Assembly: GCA_947475165.1 (NCBI GenBank)
Contig: CANJLD010000002.1
Span: 62,001-126,000, forward strand
Direction: 5' to 3'
Length of the DNA: 64,000 nt
Origin: Bacteroidota bacterium
Lineage (GTDB): Bacteria; Bacteroidota; Bacteroidia; Chitinophagales; LD1
Part shown: positions 17,165 to 26,868 of the stretch, piece after piece
Position numbering within the stretch: the first letter of the stretch is position 1
Layout of the letters: the number at the start of each line of letters is the position of its first letter
Program-made: the position numbers and the translations under genes
The notes under the pieces: model-generated
Told to the model about the DNA's origin: nothing
The model's input: the letters and a program-made list of their open reading frames with translations, nothing else
The model's database searches: none

Positions 17165-17518
17165 CTAAATAGATGTCTCCGTCCATTCATTAAAAAGCTC
17201 ATTGATGAAAATGTTCTCTTCGTACGTAATCCGTTTATCGGCCTTGGCTAAACGAATAGCGTATTCTATCAGTTCGTTTCTTTCTTCTTCGGTGCTATCC
17301 TGATAAAAGTCGGTCATGCAGCTTTGGAAGTGAATCATGTAGTCATCGGTTTTGAGTTTGCTCAGATACTCGGTTTCTTTATCTAAGTTCACTCGCAACG
17401 GGAACTCTTTTTCGAGCCATTGCTCAATTACTAAATCTTCCTCTACAGAAAATTTTCCATCAACGGCAGAGAGTATCATCAAAATGTGATAGCCGGCAAT
17501 AGGTTTATTCTTCTTCAT
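17165..17518 (-). CDS. TerB-like tellurite-resistance-fold protein
   Basis: 117-residue all-helical protein. HILMILSAVDGKFSVEEDLVIEQW and IRLAKADKRITYEENIFINEL are the two acidic helical repeats typical of TerB/DjlA-N-type domains. These bind metal or mediate complexes at the membrane in stress responses; actual tellurite resistance is not implied. It is the first gene of the minus-strand cluster 17518-14866. Confidence 0.7.
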   Translation of the reverse strand: MKKNKPIAGYHILMILSAVDGKFSVEEDLVIEQWLEKEFPLRVNLDKETEYLSKLKTDDYMIHFQSCMTDFYQDSTEEERNELIEYAIRLAKADKRITYEENIFINELFNEWTETSI

Positions 17519-17667
17519 AAAAATTAATTTTTGAACTTGATAAACTTAATATTTTTTTTGCAGAGGAACAGATATAAACGGCAATTATTTCTCCTGAAAA
17601 AATAGCAGCAAAATTCTTTCGCCTTAATTGTTTGGCTACCTTTATTACTTAACCAAACCCAATCATT

Positions 17668-17925
17668 ATGAAATTCAGAGTTAACCACACTATCTCTAAT
17701 CCACAAGAATTTTGGGGAAGAGCACAGAAAGCATTACCTAATCTTCCCGAAGGAATTAAAATTCATCTGGTGCTTCCGAATGAAGCGATGGATAAAGGAA
17801 CATGCGTTTGGGAAGCCGAGTCGTTGGAGAAAATTCAGGAATTTTTAGAAGCCGCTACCGGTGATGTGAGCAAAAATGATTACATGTTAATCAACGAGGC
17901 AAACGCAATGGGTTTGCCGAAATAG
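17668..17925 (+). CDS. Small conserved-looking soluble protein, unknown
   Basis: 85 residues, no signal peptide or membrane segment. The pattern (MKFRVNHTISNPQEFWGRAQ, IKIHLVLPNEAMDKGTCVWE, LEKIQEFLEAATGDVSKNDY) alternates strands and helices as in small ferredoxin-like or stress-responsive alpha/beta-barrel proteins, but I cannot name a family. Codon use matches the neighbours. Its stop is 3 bp from that of the convergent RluA gene. Confidence 0.7.
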   Translation: MKFRVNHTISNPQEFWGRAQKALPNLPEGIKIHLVLPNEAMDKGTCVWEAESLEKIQEFLEAATGDVSKNDYMLINEANAMGLPK

Positions 17926-17928
17926 AAA

Positions 17929-18612
17929 TTACATCACAAATGCTTTCCAAACTACTTCATTTGGAACTGGTGCGGTGATTTCTATTTTTTCTTTTTTTAC
18001 AGGATGGATAAACTCTGCTTTGCGCGCATGTAAGTGAATACTGCCATCTCCATTTCCTCTGCGCGCGCCATATTTTACATCGCCTTTTATAGGGCAATTT
18101 ATTTTTGAAAGCTGCAAACGAATTTGATGATGCCTTCCGGTGAGCGGATTTATTTCGAGCAAGTGGTAGTTATCAATACTCTTCAACCATTTATAATCGA
18201 GTTCACATTTCGAAGTTCCTTTTACTTCTGTATCGTATGCATGAGAAATATTTTTCTGTTCGTTCTTCTTTAACCAATGAGTTAAATGCCCTGAAATGTT
18301 TTCGGGTCTGTTCGCCACTACTGCCCAGTAGGTTTTCTTTATATCCTTAGTTTGAAACATTTCGTTCATGCGCACCAACGCTTTACTCGTTCGTGCAAAC
18401 AAAACAACTCCGCTAACAGGTCTGTCAATTCGGTGGCAAACCCCGAGGAACACTTCCCCAGGTTTGTTGTATTTGTGTGCTATGTATTCTTTCAGCAATT
18501 GCTCTAATGCCTTATCGCCTTTCTTATCGGGCTGCACCAAAACACCTGCAGGTTTGTTTACAGCAATAAGGTGATTGTCTTCAAAAAGAATTTCTAACTG
18601 ATTGTATTCCAT
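17929..18612 (-). CDS. RluA-family RNA pseudouridine synthase
   Basis: 227 residues. The catalytic loop HRIDRPVSGVVLFARTSKAL contains the essential Asp of RluA enzymes. NPLTGRHHQIRLQLSKINCP and GDVKYGA are the other conserved motifs. There is no S4 domain, so it is a minimal RluA-type enzyme that isomerises uridine in rRNA or tRNA. The target base cannot be deduced. Confidence 0.92.
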   Translation of the reverse strand: MEYNQLEILFEDNHLIAVNKPAGVLVQPDKKGDKALEQLLKEYIAHKYNKPGEVFLGVCHRIDRPVSGVVLFARTSKALVRMNEMFQTKDIKKTYWAVVANRPENISGHLTHWLKKNEQKNISHAYDTEVKGTSKCELDYKWLKSIDNYHLLEINPLTGRHHQIRLQLSKINCPIKGDVKYGARRGNGDGSIHLHARKAEFIHPVKKEKIEITAPVPNEVVWKAFVM

Positions 18613-18674
18613 GAATAATGATATAAATAATGTAGCGAAGCTATAAGATGGCGCATATCTGCAAGCAAAAATCT

Positions 18675-18682
18675 TATTTTCG
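18675..18682 (+). promoter_or_regulatory. Possible -7 box for the SprB-type adhesin gene
   Basis: TATTTTCG sits 25 bp before the ATG at 18708 in an AT-rich leader. It matches the box seen before 13757 and 57180. No clear -33 element. Confidence 0.35.
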
Positions 18683-18707
18683 CATCCATTTAATATAAAG
18701 ATATATT

Positions 18708-21700
18708 ATGAGAAACATTTTACGCCAAACGCATAAATTATTTGTTGCGTTACTGCTGATAAGTTCAGCTATTGATTTAAGCGCACAACTGGTAACTATT
18801 CCTGCCGCCAATACGAACGGTACCGGAGTTACCGCCACTAATGCACGTAAACCTTACGGCTGCTATTTCGGTTACGAGCGAACGGCTTTGATTTATCTTC
18901 AGTCGGAAATCGGCACTACCGGCAATATTAACTCCGTTGGGTTTTATGTAAACGCCATTGCTGCTCCTGCGGCATCTACTCCCGTTAATATTTACATGAA
19001 GCAAACCAGTGTTTCTGACTTTACAGTAAGCGGAACGGATATAGCTACCGAATTTGCCGGAGCTACTTTGGTTTACAGCGGAAATGTTCTTGCATCAGAA
19101 TTACTAACGGGGCAATGGATTACAAAAACGCTTACCACTCCGTTTAACTATACTGGTGGAAATAATCTTGAAATATTAGTAGAAGCCAATTTTGGTGGTA
19201 CCGGTGGCGAAGGCTCTGCAGATAAAACTTTTAGATGCGATAATTCATCCACTCCAAATTATCGTTTTCAATACTGGCTTCAAGATAACAGCGCGCCAAC
19301 CGGTCTTGGTACAACAACCTTTAACAGAACTAACGTGCAGTTAAATTTTGCCCCTTCCGCTGCGTGCACAGGTCAGCCAACTGCGGGAAATACTATTTCT
19401 TCTGTGAATCCTGTTTGTCCTTCTCAAAACTTTACTCTCTCTGTTTCTGGCGCTAACAGTAATACCGGAATCACATACCAGTGGATTTCTTCAACAAGCG
19501 GAACATCTTATTCAAACATTGGAGCGGCAATAAATTCAACTTACTCAGCCTCACAGACCAACGCTACATACTATCGCTGCATAGTTACCTGCTCCAATAG
19601 CGGACTAAGCGATACCTCGGTTGCTTTACAGGTTACCATGAATACACTTGCCAATTGCTATTGCACAGTTACCAGCAATTGCGGTGTAGATGATGAAATT
19701 GACACCGTAATTTTTGCGGGTATCAATAACTATACTTCCTGCACAACCGGTGGTTATACTTTTTATAATTCTCCTTCTGCTTCGGTGCAGTTGTCGAACA
19801 CCTATCCTATTTCAGTTTATGTAACTAATGGGGGAACAGAAAGCGTAGGCGTTTGGATTGACTATGACCACAGCGGAACTTTTGATGCTTCAGAATATAC
19901 TTTCCTTGGTTCAGCAACCGGTGGCGTGTTTTTCAATGGCAATATTACTATACCGGCTAATGCCGTTCTTGGCAATACGATAATGCGCATACGCGACAAA
20001 TTCGGCTCAACTACTATTACCAGTGCAGATGCCTGCCAGATTTATACTTATGGCGAAACTGAAGATTACGTAGTGAATATCAGCGGTGCTGCCGTATGCG
20101 CTACACCTCCGGTTGGTGGTGTGGCAACAGGTCCTGCTACGGGTGTGGTAGATGCCGTTTACAACTATTCAGTAGCCGGCTCTACAGGAAATATTCAATG
20201 GCAGTATTCAACCACCTCCGCTACTGGACCATTCACAGATATTATTGGCTCTAACGCTAGCACTGCACAGCTTATTTTTAATGGTGCCGCTACTTTCTGG
20301 ATTCGCGCTTACCTTACTTCACCGGGCTGTAGTCCTGATTCTTCCAACGCAGTGCAAACGGTAGTTACCTTACCCGGTGATGATGTTTGCGATGCTGTTA
20401 CTTTGAATTTTGGAACAAACGGATATTTCAATACTTATCCTGCAACAACACAAGCGGGTGAGCCTACGCCACCGGCTACAGGTTGCCGTGTATTGAATGG
20501 CTGGTGCGACAGCACTATTACCAACACGCTTTGGTTTAAATTTATTGCGCCTGCTTCGGGCAGGGTAAGAATTCAGTCTCCTGATTTTGATACGCAACTG
20601 GCATTGTGGGATGCACAAAACTGTGCTTCTATCCTAACCGGTGGAGCAATACTTGTAGCAGCGAATGATGATGATTCTCTTGCTGTTAATCACGGTGGGG
20701 TAACATGGTCGTCTTATATTGATTCTGCCATTTGTTTAACTCCAGGCAAGACCTACTACGTGCAGTTAGATGCTTACAGCAACCCTGCCAATACTGGTGA
20801 TTCAACGAGAATTATTCTAACAGATTTAGGAGCAGGACCCAATGCTTCGTTCACTAATCTTGCTGCTACTTATTGTGTTACAGCGCCAGCAGTTACTTTA
20901 ACTCCAACTACTACGGGCGGAACATTCACCGGTACAGGTATTACAGGAAGCACCTTTACTCCTGCCACAGCGGGCGTTGGTGGGCCTTATATAATTACTT
21001 ACGCGCTGTATGCTTGTTACAAATCTTCTGATACAGTAACCAATGTAAACAACGGACCTTCAATTTCTGTAACCGGTATTACTGCAGTAAGCTGTAATGC
21101 AGGAAACGATGGAGCCATTGACATAAGCGTAAGTGGTGGTTCAGGAAATTATACTTACAACTGGAGCAACAATTTACACACAGAAGATATCTCGGGTTTA
21201 ACTGCGACTTCTTATACCGTTTCAGTTATTGACAACAACAGCTCATGCTCTGCTACTTCAGGTGCATTAACGGTGAGCGAGCCAACGGCACTTACCCCTA
21301 CACTTGATTCAGTAGTGAATGTAAAATGCCATGGTGCTGCTACCGGTGGAATTTATATTTCGATTACAGGAGGAACTACTCCTTACACTTATAATTGGAG
21401 CAACGGCACGCACAATCAAGATTTAACCGGTGTGGTTTCAGGCAGTTATAGTGGAACTGTTATTGATGCACATGGTTGTACCTACAGCAGTCCAACTGTT
21501 CCAATTACTGAACCAACAGCCATAGTTGTTACGCTTGATTCAACGTATAGTAACTTATGCAGTGCCAACAACGGAGCTGTTTATATTACAGTAAGCGGAG
21601 GAACTGCAGGTTACTCATATAGCTGGAGCAACAGTGCCACTTGGGAAGATATTACAGGACTTACTTCGGGCACTTATATAGTTACGGTGACTGATGCTAA

Positions 21701-23168
21701 CGCATGTATTGCTGCTCCTGTTTCAGGAACTGTTGTAAGTGTGAACCCTTTAACAATTACTGTTAATGCGGTAACAGATGTTAATTGCCATAGCGGAAAC
21801 ACCGGTGCTATTGATGTAAGTGTAAGTAACGGTTCTGGAAACTATACTTACAACTGGAGCAACGGAACACATAACGAAGATGCCTCAGCACTTACTGCCG
21901 GCAGCTATACACTTACGGCTATTGATAATGGAAATACTTGTTCGGCAGCATCAAGTGCAATTGTGGTTACCGAGCCGGATACTTTAATTGTTACACTTGA
22001 TTCTTTAGTAAATGTAAAATGCCACGGAAGCAACACCGGTGGAATTTATTTGACACTTGTTGGTGGAACGCTACCTTATACTTTTAACTGGAGCAACGGA
22101 ACACACAATGAAGACTTGACCGGAGTTGGTGCAGGATTCTATTCAGGAACTGTTACAGATAATAAAGGCTGCACCATCAGCAGTCTGCTAGTTCCTATTA
22201 CAGAGCCTGCCGCACTTACGCTCGCTTACGATTCTGTTCATTCCGTTCTATGTCATGGAGATGCCAATGGCGCAGTGTATATAACCATTGCAGGAGGAAC
22301 TGCACCTTACTCACCGGTATGGAGCAACAACACAACCCTGGAAGATAACACAGGACTTATTGCCGGAACGTATACCGTTACGGTAACTGATGCTAATGCC
22401 TGCACTGTAGCTCCTGTTTCGGGAACAGTGAACGATGCGGTTGCAATTAACTTTACACTCGATTCGGTTATTGCAGTTGCCTGCTTTGGCGAAAACAACG
22501 GTGCGGTTTATACTACGCTTAGTGGTGGCACGGGCAGCACTTCAATTGTTTGGAGCAATAGCTCTTCTACCGCAGATATTATTGGTTTGGTTGCCGGAAC
22601 TTATGTGGCAACGGTTACCGATGCCAACGGTTGCACAGCTACTGTTTCCGGAACGGTAACTGCTCCATCATCAGCTTTAACTGTTTCTTCGGTTTCTACC
22701 GACCAAAATCAAGGAACCAATAATGGTGCGGTGAATGTAGCTATCAATGGCGGAACCGGTCCTTACGCCTCACAATGGAGTAATAATGCAACCACCGAAA
22801 ACATCAGCAACCTAGCTGCAGGGATTTATAGCTGTACTATTACCGATACTAACGGTTGCACAGTTACTATTACCGATACTGTGAACCTGATTACCGGAAT
22901 CACGAACCTTCAAAACTCTTTTGCGGTAAATGTTTACCCGAACCCTACACAGGCTCAGGTGTTTATTGATTTGAGTTTAACAGCCACCGGTAATGTAAGC
23001 GTTGAGGTTTACAATATTGACGGGCAGTTAGTTCGCCTGTTTGAGCAGAAGAATATACTTACTGCTAAATTTGAAGTGAACTTTGCAACGGAAGCTGCCG
23101 GAGTTTACTTTGCTAAAATTAAAGCGGGCGATGCCACAATTACTAAACGAATTGTAGTAGCGAAATAG
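18708..23168 (+). CDS. Giant secreted adhesin with GEVED domain, eight SprB-like repeats and T9SS sorting domain
   Basis: 1486 residues with a signal peptide ending near SAIDLSAQ. Order: a beta-rich N-terminal domain (to ~220), Ig-like segments, a GEVED domain (GVWIDYDHSGTFDASEYTFL to GETEDYVVNI, ~380-450), a further secreted domain (DDVCDAVTLNFG to YVQLDAYSNP, ~560-700), then eight ~70-residue SprB-like repeats from ~785. Most repeats have V-x-C-H-G, YTYNWSNGTHNEDLTG and GTYTVTVTDANAC. A T9SS type A domain (NVYPNPTQAQVFIDL to KRIVVAK) ends it. SprB-type proteins act in gliding or surface adhesion. No partner genes are adjacent; the PorP/SprF gene is 9 kb away. Confidence 0.9.
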   Translation: MRNILRQTHKLFVALLLISSAIDLSAQLVTIPAANTNGTGVTATNARKPYGCYFGYERTALIYLQSEIGTTGNINSVGFYVNAIAAPAASTPVNIYMKQTSVSDFTVSGTDIATEFAGATLVYSGNVLASELLTGQWITKTLTTPFNYTGGNNLEILVEANFGGTGGEGSADKTFRCDNSSTPNYRFQYWLQDNSAPTGLGTTTFNRTNVQLNFAPSAACTGQPTAGNTISSVNPVCPSQNFTLSVSGANSNTGITYQWISSTSGTSYSNIGAAINSTYSASQTNATYYRCIVTCSNSGLSDTSVALQVTMNTLANCYCTVTSNCGVDDEIDTVIFAGINNYTSCTTGGYTFYNSPSASVQLSNTYPISVYVTNGGTESVGVWIDYDHSGTFDASEYTFLGSATGGVFFNGNITIPANAVLGNTIMRIRDKFGSTTITSADACQIYTYGETEDYVVNISGAAVCATPPVGGVATGPATGVVDAVYNYSVAGSTGNIQWQYSTTSATGPFTDIIGSNASTAQLIFNGAATFWIRAYLTSPGCSPDSSNAVQTVVTLPGDDVCDAVTLNFGTNGYFNTYPATTQAGEPTPPATGCRVLNGWCDSTITNTLWFKFIAPASGRVRIQSPDFDTQLALWDAQNCASILTGGAILVAANDDDSLAVNHGGVTWSSYIDSAICLTPGKTYYVQLDAYSNPANTGDSTRIILTDLGAGPNASFTNLAATYCVTAPAVTLTPTTTGGTFTGTGITGSTFTPATAGVGGPYIITYALYACYKSSDTVTNVNNGPSISVTGITAVSCNAGNDGAIDISVSGGSGNYTYNWSNNLHTEDISGLTATSYTVSVIDNNSSCSATSGALTVSEPTALTPTLDSVVNVKCHGAATGGIYISITGGTTPYTYNWSNGTHNQDLTGVVSGSYSGTVIDAHGCTYSSPTVPITEPTAIVVTLDSTYSNLCSANNGAVYITVSGGTAGYSYSWSNSATWEDITGLTSGTYIVTVTDANACIAAPVSGTVVSVNPLTITVNAVTDVNCHSGNTGAIDVSVSNGSGNYTYNWSNGTHNEDASALTAGSYTLTAIDNGNTCSAASSAIVVTEPDTLIVTLDSLVNVKCHGSNTGGIYLTLVGGTLPYTFNWSNGTHNEDLTGVGAGFYSGTVTDNKGCTISSLLVPITEPAALTLAYDSVHSVLCHGDANGAVYITIAGGTAPYSPVWSNNTTLEDNTGLIAGTYTVTVTDANACTVAPVSGTVNDAVAINFTLDSVIAVACFGENNGAVYTTLSGGTGSTSIVWSNSSSTADIIGLVAGTYVATVTDANGCTATVSGTVTAPSSALTVSSVSTDQNQGTNNGAVNVAINGGTGPYASQWSNNATTENISNLAAGIYSCTITDTNGCTVTITDTVNLITGITNLQNSFAVNVYPNPTQAQVFIDLSLTATGNVSVEVYNIDGQLVRLFEQKNILTAKFEVNFATEAAGVYFAKIKAGDATITKRIVVAK

Positions 23169-23191
23169 TAACCGATCATTAGTTTTCAAGC

Positions 23192-23226
23192 ACAAAAGCC
23201 CGAACTTCAATTCGGGCTTTTGTTTT
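23192..23226 (+). terminator. Rho-independent terminator after the adhesin gene
   Basis: 13-bp perfect stem (arms ACAAAAGCCCGAA at 23192-23204 and its complement at 23211-23223), 6-nt loop, then a T-rich tail. It lies 24 bp after the stop. Confidence 0.9.
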
Positions 23227-23268
23227 TAACGCCAATAGTTTTCTATATTACGCATCAAACGAACAGCT

Positions 23269-24288
23269 ATGAAGGGAATATACGTCGTAAAATACGGGGA
23301 TGCAGAAGAAGCTTTTGAAGTGCGCGAAACTCCTAAGCCTGTGCCCAAGCCGGGCGAGGTGCTGGTAAAAGTAGAGGGCTTCGGGCTGAATTTTGCCGAT
23401 GTAATGGCACGTAAAGGAATGTATGAAGATGCCCCGCCCATACCAAGTTTGATTGGTTATGATGTGGTAGGCACGGTGGAGCGTGTAGGCTCTAACGTTA
23501 CTCATTTGTTTGAAGGTGATCGGGTAACTGCCCTCACCCGTTTTGGCGGTTATGCCGAGTTTGCGCTTACCGATGCACGGGCAGCCGCAAAAATAAGCAG
23601 CGCCATGACCGTGCCGGTTGCCACAGCACTTACCACTCAGTTCTGCACCGCTTATTACTGCGCAGCAGAAGTAGTGAATTTGTTTGCCGGTGACCGTGTG
23701 CTGATTCACTCCGCAGCAGGTGGCGTGGGAACTGCTTTGATGCAATACGCCAAGTTAAAGGGTTGTGAGATTTTTGCTACCACCGGCAGTTCGTCTAAAG
23801 TTGAAATGCTGAAACAGATGGGCGCGCAACATGTAATTGACACCAGCAAAGTAGATTTTGATGAATACATAGACGATGCAACCAAAGGCGATGGTGTAGA
23901 TGTAATTTGGGATGCTGTAGGTGCCGATTTTATTCGCAGAGGAATTAAAATACTTGCACCGGGCGGACGCATTGTTTGCTACGGAGCTGCACAGATGACC
24001 GATGCCACCAATATTTTTTCGAAAATTTCGAAGGGCTTGCAGTTTGGTATTTACCACCCTGCGCAGTTTATGATGAACAGCAAAAGCCTGATTGGTGTAA
24101 ACATGCTTAAGATTGCCGATGGTAAACCCGAAGTATTGAAACGCTGCCTTGAAAATGTGGTGCGCTTAGTAGACGAAGGCATTTTAAAACCACAGGAAGG
24201 AAAACTGTTTAAAGCCGCAGATATTGCCGAAGCACATAAATTTTTAGAAAGCCGCAAGAGTACCGGTAAGGTGGCTTGCGAGTGGTAG
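23269..24288 (+). CDS. Medium-chain dehydrogenase/reductase, zinc-independent quinone oxidoreductase (VAT1-like)
   Basis: 339 residues. N-terminal GroES-like domain (PKPGEVLVKVEGFGLNFADV, IPSLIGYDVVGTVERVG), then a Rossmann domain with GDRVLIHSAAGGVGTALMQ and the NADPH-type loop near TTGSSSK. The catalytic and structural zinc cysteines of alcohol dehydrogenases are absent, placing it with quinone/enone reductases. It is a single-gene transcription unit, with terminators on both sides. Confidence 0.9.
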   Translation: MKGIYVVKYGDAEEAFEVRETPKPVPKPGEVLVKVEGFGLNFADVMARKGMYEDAPPIPSLIGYDVVGTVERVGSNVTHLFEGDRVTALTRFGGYAEFALTDARAAAKISSAMTVPVATALTTQFCTAYYCAAEVVNLFAGDRVLIHSAAGGVGTALMQYAKLKGCEIFATTGSSSKVEMLKQMGAQHVIDTSKVDFDEYIDDATKGDGVDVIWDAVGADFIRRGIKILAPGGRIVCYGAAQMTDATNIFSKISKGLQFGIYHPAQFMMNSKSLIGVNMLKIADGKPEVLKRCLENVVRLVDEGILKPQEGKLFKAADIAEAHKFLESRKSTGKVACEW

Positions 24289-24303
24289 AGAGAAAACAGA
24301 AAT

Positions 24304-24336
24304 AAAAAAGGGGCAATAAACATTGCCCCTTTTTTA
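24304..24336. terminator. Rho-independent terminator, likely bidirectional
   Basis: A 14-bp perfect stem (AAAAAAGGGGCAAT and complement, arms 24304-24317 and 24322-24335) with loop AAAC has A and T runs on both sides. It serves the convergent oxidoreductase and M61 genes. Confidence 0.92.
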
Positions 24337-24355
24337 TTTCTGTTTTACAAGTTCA

Positions 24356-26188
24356 TCATTCCTGATGCAAAATAAACTTACGCATAGCAATTTGCGCATC
24401 ACTGAGTTTTTCTGTTGATGCACCAATGTAATTATGCATGGTCATGGTGCCTTTTTGCGGTCTGCCCTTTAAAGTTTTAGTTACTCCGTTTCTTTTTATG
24501 CCTATGGCAATTTCTTTATCGCTTTCGTTAAACTTAAAGTAGTCGCTGAATTTTTCGCTTACGTTTTCGGCAGTTATATCGCTCCAGTTAATGGTGAGCA
24601 ATACATCGCCATTTTGTAAGCCGAAAATATTATCGCTTACTCCGCTGAAAACAAGCGAAGATGTTTTCTCATCAAAATCAACTCCAAAGTAGCCGCTCAA
24701 ATAAACATCCTTCACTTTTTTTACCGCAAACTCCCATCCTATTTTTCCGAACAGTGTTTCCATATCGGGTGTAGAGGTGCCGATGATGTAAGCATCAATA
24801 AAGTTTCTGATTTCGGGGTGTGTGAACTGAACTATATCATTAAAAAGCTGCTCATCGTTAAACGGTTTAGTGGCTCCGTATTTTTTAGCCAGTTCAAACA
24901 TTACACTGCGCAGATTTTTTTCGCCTTTGGTTAAATCGGCAATCTGAATATCGAGCAGCATGGCAAGCACCGCACCTTTGGAGTAAACGCTTTCATACAG
25001 TATTTGGTTTTTAGGGGTAATTACATTGCGACTCATATCGGTCATAGAAAAAGGCCCGAAATCTTCAGTGGTGTTTACTTTGCTGCGCATGGTAATTCTG
25101 AATTCTTTTTCAGAAACTATTCCGCCTTGCAAAGGAACGAGCTGCGAAAAATATTCGGTAACGCCTTCATACATCCATAAGTGCTGCGACATTACCGGAT
25201 TCAGAAAATCAAAATTGGCAATTTCCTGACTGTGCAGGTTAAGCGGAGTAAGCAGGTGTAAAAATTCGTGACCGCAAACGTGTACTACGGTTTCTTTTAA
25301 ATCAGTTTCGTTTTTTGTTTCTGGCAAATAATAAAACGAAGAGTGGTTATGCTCCAGCGCACCGTAGCCGCTTAAGCCTGCCGATTTTACTTTCGCTTCT
25401 TTTGCCGGGTCTTCGTAATAAAAAATAAAATGGTATTCGTTAACCGGTAGGCCTTTCAAAAACTCGTTTAGTGCTGTGCCCAGCGGAGTGAGGTATTCTT
25501 TTATCTGTTTTGCTTTTACCACACCGGTGGCAGAATACACCGAAATTTTTACGTTGCAGCCTGCCACCAGCATAGAGTTGGTATCGGGCACGCAATACAT
25601 CAACGGATTATCTGCCAGAAAAACATAATCGGGCGCGTTGATGATATCGGTGTTTTTATCCTTCGGGGTTTTGGTCAGGAAACCGGAGCCATACATTTGT
25701 TCGGGTTTGGTAACTTCAATTTCGAAAGGATTCATTTTATAGCCATCGAAATAGCCGAAGAAACAAAACGTGTTTACCGCAAAGTTTTGTCCAGCTTCGA
25801 TGTTTGAGCCTCCGGGCTGAAACACAAAATTCTTTTTGTTCTTGGTGTCCCAGGTATCGTCAACCAGATACTCGATACGCGCAAGGGATTGCGCGCTGTA
25901 GATGTAAAACTTATTGAACTCCTTTTGCTTGGTCTTTAATTTTTTACCAGCATTGTCGTAAGCGGTAAATTTGGTAATGAACCTTCCGTAATCTTTTACC
26001 GCATAGCTTCCCTGCACGGCTTTGGGCATAATAAAGAGCAGTTCGTCTTTATCTGTTTTGGGCGGCACCAGCGCAACCTTTACCTGGTCTTTTACCACGT
26101 TTACTAAATCAAGTTTGTACTGATAGGTGTTTTGTGCAAATGCAAAATTAGCTACCAGATAAAAGGTCAGAATCAATTTGCTCTTCAT
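24356..26188 (-). CDS. M61-family (glycyl aminopeptidase-type) metallopeptidase with PDZ domain
   Basis: 610 residues from ATG 26188, signal peptide MKSKLILTFYLVANFAFAQ. The N-terminal beta domain is followed by a thermolysin-like core with HEFLH (within HVCGHEFLHLLTPLNLHSQE) as HExxH and the third ligand Glu in MYEGVTEYFS. A PDZ-like domain (LSGYFGVDFDEKTSS, LQNGDVLLTINW) is C-terminal. Probably periplasmic or secreted peptide turnover. The frame extends upstream to 26263, but that would place 25 residues before a clean signal peptide. Confidence 0.92.
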   Translation of the reverse strand: MKSKLILTFYLVANFAFAQNTYQYKLDLVNVVKDQVKVALVPPKTDKDELLFIMPKAVQGSYAVKDYGRFITKFTAYDNAGKKLKTKQKEFNKFYIYSAQSLARIEYLVDDTWDTKNKKNFVFQPGGSNIEAGQNFAVNTFCFFGYFDGYKMNPFEIEVTKPEQMYGSGFLTKTPKDKNTDIINAPDYVFLADNPLMYCVPDTNSMLVAGCNVKISVYSATGVVKAKQIKEYLTPLGTALNEFLKGLPVNEYHFIFYYEDPAKEAKVKSAGLSGYGALEHNHSSFYYLPETKNETDLKETVVHVCGHEFLHLLTPLNLHSQEIANFDFLNPVMSQHLWMYEGVTEYFSQLVPLQGGIVSEKEFRITMRSKVNTTEDFGPFSMTDMSRNVITPKNQILYESVYSKGAVLAMLLDIQIADLTKGEKNLRSVMFELAKKYGATKPFNDEQLFNDIVQFTHPEIRNFIDAYIIGTSTPDMETLFGKIGWEFAVKKVKDVYLSGYFGVDFDEKTSSLVFSGVSDNIFGLQNGDVLLTINWSDITAENVSEKFSDYFKFNESDKEIAIGIKRNGVTKTLKGRPQKGTMTMHNYIGASTEKLSDAQIAMRKFILHQE

Positions 26189-26298
26189 GGGCGTGTTGTT
26201 TTTGTTGGTATGAAGAAAAATAAAAGCTTGAGAAAAGAAAATTCTCTGAACACATAGGCACATGGAGAAATGGAACTGATTGTCACACCCCGTTTATT

Positions 26299-26371
26299 GC
26301 GTCATTGCGAGGCTCTGCGAAGCAGTCTCGACTTTCGCGCGTAGGGATGAAACCTTCGCTCACAATGACGC
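26299..26371. repeat. Dispersed palindromic repeat of the CATTGCGAGG type
   Basis: Ends GCGTCATTG and CAATGACGC are inverted, and the interior GCGAGGCTCTGCGAAGCAGT matches a repeat seen in many bacterial genomes. A second, inverted partial copy is at 41226-41255 (about 26 of 30 bases). The right end touches the stop codon of the next minus-strand gene. Confidence 0.75.
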
Positions 26372-26844
26372 TACTCCTTTTCCGCTTCCCGCTTCAACGC
26401 CCCCGTCTGTCTTTCAAAACCATCCTGCAGATCGGCCAGCGGAATAAACATTTTCAGCAAACCGGTAAATTCTTCGCGGGTGCTATAGGCAGTACTACCA
26501 TCCGTTAGTTCTTCTAACCAATGATAGCGCGTGGCGTGCACCAAACTCAGCGTATGCAGCAAACCGGTGAACCGGTAGCTCCAGTACGCGCGCTTTACAC
26601 CGGTGCTATCGGCATAAGGTAGTTTTGTGTCGGCTATAATTTCGTCAGATGATGCTCCTTTGCCATTTCGCCATTTTACAAACAGTTTCATTTTATTGCC
26701 CGGCACAGCCGCATCACCTTCGGCTTCGGCATTTACTACAAACGGATTCCAGGTTTTGTAATTACTGGTATCAAGCAGAACTTTCCATACTCTTTCTATA
26801 GGGCCATTAATAATAATATTGACTTCAGCTGCTATTGGTTTCAT
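26371..26844 (-). CDS. SRPBCC (START-like) family protein
   Basis: 157 residues with the START/polyketide-cyclase fold pattern: IIINGPIERVWKVLLDTSNY and KTWNPFVVNAEAEGD, later YRFTGLLHTLSLVHATRYHW. These proteins bind a hydrophobic ligand in a central cavity; ligand unknown. It runs codirectionally with the TauE/SafE gene, 24 bp downstream. Confidence 0.82.
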   Translation of the reverse strand: MKPIAAEVNIIINGPIERVWKVLLDTSNYKTWNPFVVNAEAEGDAAVPGNKMKLFVKWRNGKGASSDEIIADTKLPYADSTGVKRAYWSYRFTGLLHTLSLVHATRYHWLEELTDGSTAYSTREEFTGLLKMFIPLADLQDGFERQTGALKREAEKE

Positions 26845-26868
26845 GCTTCTATTTAAGATAAATCTGTT

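Noticed and set aside
26305-26508. 67-codon plus-strand frame (MRGSAKQSRLSRVGMKPS...)
   Set aside because: It is a translation of the CATTGCGAGG-type repeat running antisense into the SRPBCC gene.
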